Source: Prochilodus magdalenae (lineage: Eukaryota > Chordata > Actinopteri > Characiformes > Prochilodontidae). Taken from it: a stretch of DNA of 64,000 nucleotides. Where the stretch lies: positions 219,001-283,000 of the forward strand of contig JAMWET010000748.1 of assembly GCA_024036415.1 (NCBI GenBank), in the 5' to 3' direction. The notes beneath the pieces were generated by a model. The model ran no database searches. It was given only the letters and a program-made list of their open reading frames with translations, and was not told where the DNA came from. The translations under genes were made by a program, and so were the position numbers. Below, one piece after another: positions 61,131 through 64,000 of the stretch; positions within the stretch are counted from its first letter, which is position 1, and every line of letters begins with the position of its first letter.

Positions 61131-61432
61131 TTCAACAGGTCTTGTTCATGTTCCTACACTCCACTGAATCCTCACCCTCTCATCTTCTCTCCGCTTTGCC
61201 TCAGTACTATCTCAGTGTCTGTTATTACCTCTCCCCCCACTCCCCCCGCCACCCACTTTGATGCTATGTGTGTATGTCCGTGTCAGCTGTGTGTGTGCCC
61301 CTGCTCTCCTCACCTGTGTGTCCTCTTCCTGTCCCACAGCGGAGCCACTTACGCCAAACAACCGGAACGTACCTAGCAGTATGTACAACTGTTCAGACCC
61401 CCTCTCTCTCTTTCTAACTCGCCAGCTCTTTC

Positions 61433-61472
<40 letters not shown>

Positions 61473-61734
61473 ACACTCATTTCTGTGTTGACCTTTATGT
61501 GCTTTGCCCATTCCAGTCCATGCTTTCCAAGCTTGCCGTATTGACCGGTACAGAGAGGTCATATTAGGGACCTGATGAATCTGAAGAATGATGATTGTGT
61601 TCTATAGTTAGATCATTAGTGAAGATGCTAGAACATAACAGCCATAGTGTCTCATCATATTGTAATATCACATGAAAAAGCTCCTTTGCTTTTTTGGGTG
61701 GGTTGTTATGAATCATATGTATGTAGTGGGTGTG

Positions 61735-61771
<37 letters not shown>

Positions 61772-62689
61772 TGTAGTGTACATGTAGTGTAAGTGTGAAT
61801 TCTGTTTGGGTGGTGGTAGTGGTGCACTCCGCTCTTTCCGCATCTGTCTTTGTACAGGGTTACTGAAAGGCTTAGAAGAATCATTTTCATAGTATTATAA
61901 TTCATCCATATTTGTTACAGTTTCACAAATGATTTGTATAATATATGAAATTGGGCCAAGACCTGACGCAGCAGTACACTCCTAAAAATAACAGGTGCTA
62001 ATGGATGTATAAACTTTCACTGATATAAAACCATATTACCATGTGGTTGTTAAAACATAAATGTTCAGTTTCTTCTGGGATAAGTGTTCATCTGTAACAC
62101 AGCACTGTACTTAACCCCTTAGCCTCATCAGCGTAACAGTATTCACTATTACTATATTAGGTGTCCTTCTTTCATCTTTATGTTCATTAGTGTTCTCGCT
62201 TTTACAGTACCCAACATGCATCATGCAAGTGCATCCTAGAACTAGGGGTTTCTCAGTACAGCTTTAAGTCCCATACCGATATTGACTCTGCAAGTATCTG
62301 TTGATACCGAAGCCAGTCCAAAACCAGCCTTGTCCCTTTCTTAAACAGGTAAACTGTTAAAGATACATTTATCTGGACCCACTTTGCTTAACCAACCATT
62401 TAAACTGCATCATGCTCAAACTGTGAAACCAATTTTCTCATCCACCAAAGGAAGAAATACAGAGCCCACACCATGACTCTTCTGCAGCAATGCCGTTTCT
62501 TTTTATTCCAACGTTTCACACACAGAACTTTAGCAGTACTTTTTTATTTGGTCGGCACCATCAAACATTCATAATTCACAAGCATTTTGTCATTTAGTTT
62601 AGTTAAGCATTTATGTGATAGTTTAGGCTAACCGACAGTGTACGATTCTAATTATATTATATATTATATAATTGTTATAATTATTATTA

Positions 62690-62733
<44 letters not shown>

Positions 62734-64000
62734 TATATATAATATATTATAATCTCTTCCAGTAGCCAACGAAATACACTGCTGTAGAAATCAGTAAATA
62801 CAGAAGTGAAACTCTCTGCTTTGGCCAGGTAGCCTCAATTATCTGCCCCAAAGTGCTGGTAGTAAGGTTTCTACCATCTTCAAGATACTTTAATCTGGAC
62901 ATCATTAGATTGTCATTTCCCACATTCACGCATCTCAGTTACGAAAAAAGTCAAATGGAGATATATAATGATCATTTTGTTATTAATAGATACAACAACA
63001 ACATTGTTCCTGCCACTTGTAAAATTCATAAATATAATGAACATTTTGGAACAAGCAAAAGTTGGTTAAGTAAAAGCGCTGTGAGATTTCAGTTATGATG
63101 TAGCTGCCAAATACAGGTTATCTTGACTTTAACCAAAATACATCTAATTGCCTATACTCAGTAATGATGAAGGGAAAACTCAGAGGACAAGTGACTGTAA
63201 GGCTTCAGGTCTCAATGCTATACAATGCTACTAATAGATAATCACAACAACATTGTTCCTCCCACTTGTGAAATTTAAGTTTATTAGGAAAACCTTGGAA
63301 CAAGCTCAAATTGCAGAAAGATATGAGATATGATTTATGAAACTTGAATTAACCCAGAATACATCTAATTCAGTTAGACAGTAATGATAAGGAGAAAGAA
63401 TATTATACAGTAGTATATTATATTTGATGTTGTTCCAGAGAGCCCATCTGGACACCTTTATTAGGAGTGTACATTAGACAGGAATCAGAACTAAACCCTG
63501 CAGCAGGGTAGCACTATTCCAAACCCACAGTGTGACTGACCTGTAACCATGGACAAGGTGATGATGATGCGGTCAGAGTGGATGCACAGCTTTGGAAGTG
63601 TTGTAAAGCTTGTGCCACAGTGTGGCACTAGTGAGTCGGTTTGTCTCGGACTGCACTGATGAGCCGACACCTGAAATCTTGTTTTTAACCAAGCGCTGTC
63701 CATTACATAGAAGAATCTAGTAAACACTGGCCTTTAGTTTCTACCACGACTACAGAGCCACTATTCAGCATACTGATTATATCACACTTAACGGGTCCCT
63801 TTATATCAAACACGCAGTAGTAGCCGTTTAAAGGCCTCTCGGATTCTTCTTTGTGCTGTGGCGGCTGCTTGCCTCTGGATAGTTCTTCTAGCAACTATTC
63901 CTGGAACTTCATCCGTGAATGTTCAGCAGCATCTCGATGACAGCATTCAAACAAGCGAGTGTTTGCATCGGACCATGACAGAGTTCCTCTCCTGTTCTCC
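61131..64000. other. Intron or intergenic tail with simple repeats
   Basis: (CT)n at 61438-61469, (GT)n at 61738-61770, AT/TTA-rich at 62645-62755, and a MITE-like start CACTCCTAAAAATAACAGGT at 61978. A local duplication: AACAACATTGTTCCTGCCAC near 62995 and AACAACATTGTTCCTCCCAC near 63246. No convincing exon. Confidence 0.5.

Noticed and set aside
60554..61135. 193-codon minus-strand frame, hydrophobic, membrane-like
   Set aside because: Arises from the degenerate GGAAATGACCAGGTG repeat read in antisense; composition is repeat-driven and no homologue is recognised.
61340..61368. Possible next C-tail exon after cccacag
   Set aside because: The in-frame translation (RSHLRQTTG) has no similarity to the expected Cav2.2 tail, and the downstream donor is weak.

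Overview
The window is vertebrate, almost certainly teleost fish, genomic DNA. It is a roughly 58-kb stretch of one large multi-exon gene on the + strand, with both ends of the gene outside the window. Conceptual splicing of 22 constitutive exons plus one of two alternative exons (1276 to 59337) gives about 922 in-frame codons. They run from the end of the domain II-III linker, through homologous domains III and IV (S1-S6, P-loops, S4 sensors), the EF-hand, the pre-IQ region and the IQ-like calmodulin-binding segment, into the distal C-tail. Residue patterns identify a Cav2 voltage-gated calcium channel alpha1 subunit, best matched to Cav2.2 / N-type (cacna1b). No splice junction breaks the frame. 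The teleost paralogue (a or b) cannot be decided from here.

The most interesting content is the alternative-splicing architecture. A 12-nt microexon (12108-12119) inserts Ser-Phe-Met-Gly between IIIS3 and IIIS4, the equivalent of mammalian e24a. Two tandem 97-nt exons (47214-47310 and 47947-48043) are the mutually exclusive e37a/e37b pair encoding the EF-hand/pre-IQ segment. A possible 3-nt microexon (35253-35255) and a NAGNAG acceptor (35814-35819) lie where mammals have the two-residue IVS3-S4 exon e31a. If the 24a and 37a/b exons are given their mammalian numbers, the exons between them count out consistently, which supports orthology.

Layout: 1-1.1 kb, 83-bp minisatellite and repeat tail; 1.3-9.7 kb, exons 21-24 (IIIS1-S3); 9.7-18.9 kb, a large intron with e24a, a 54-bp minisatellite and nested transposons; 18.9-28 kb, exons 25-29 (IIIS4-IVS1) with a 0.9-kb CTA/CCA/CTG array just after exon 28; 30.2-37.6 kb, exons 30-33 (IVS2-S5); 42.3-48 kb, exons 34-37 (IV pore, S6, EF-hand); 53-59.3 kb, exons 38-43 (pre-IQ, IQ, tail); 59.3-64 kb, intron without a recognisable exon. 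Exon numbers are inferred by counting and are tentative beyond 38.

The introns hold many tandem arrays and decayed mobile elements: internally deleted Tc1/mariner copies, hAT-like MITEs, 5'-truncated LINEs, SINE-like tails, two probable solo LTRs and long palindromes. The repeat families resemble those I know from otophysan fishes such as characins and catfishes; this is recognition, not a database result. I saw no second protein-coding host gene, no rRNA, tRNA or CRISPR, and no promoter or polyadenylation site of the channel gene.
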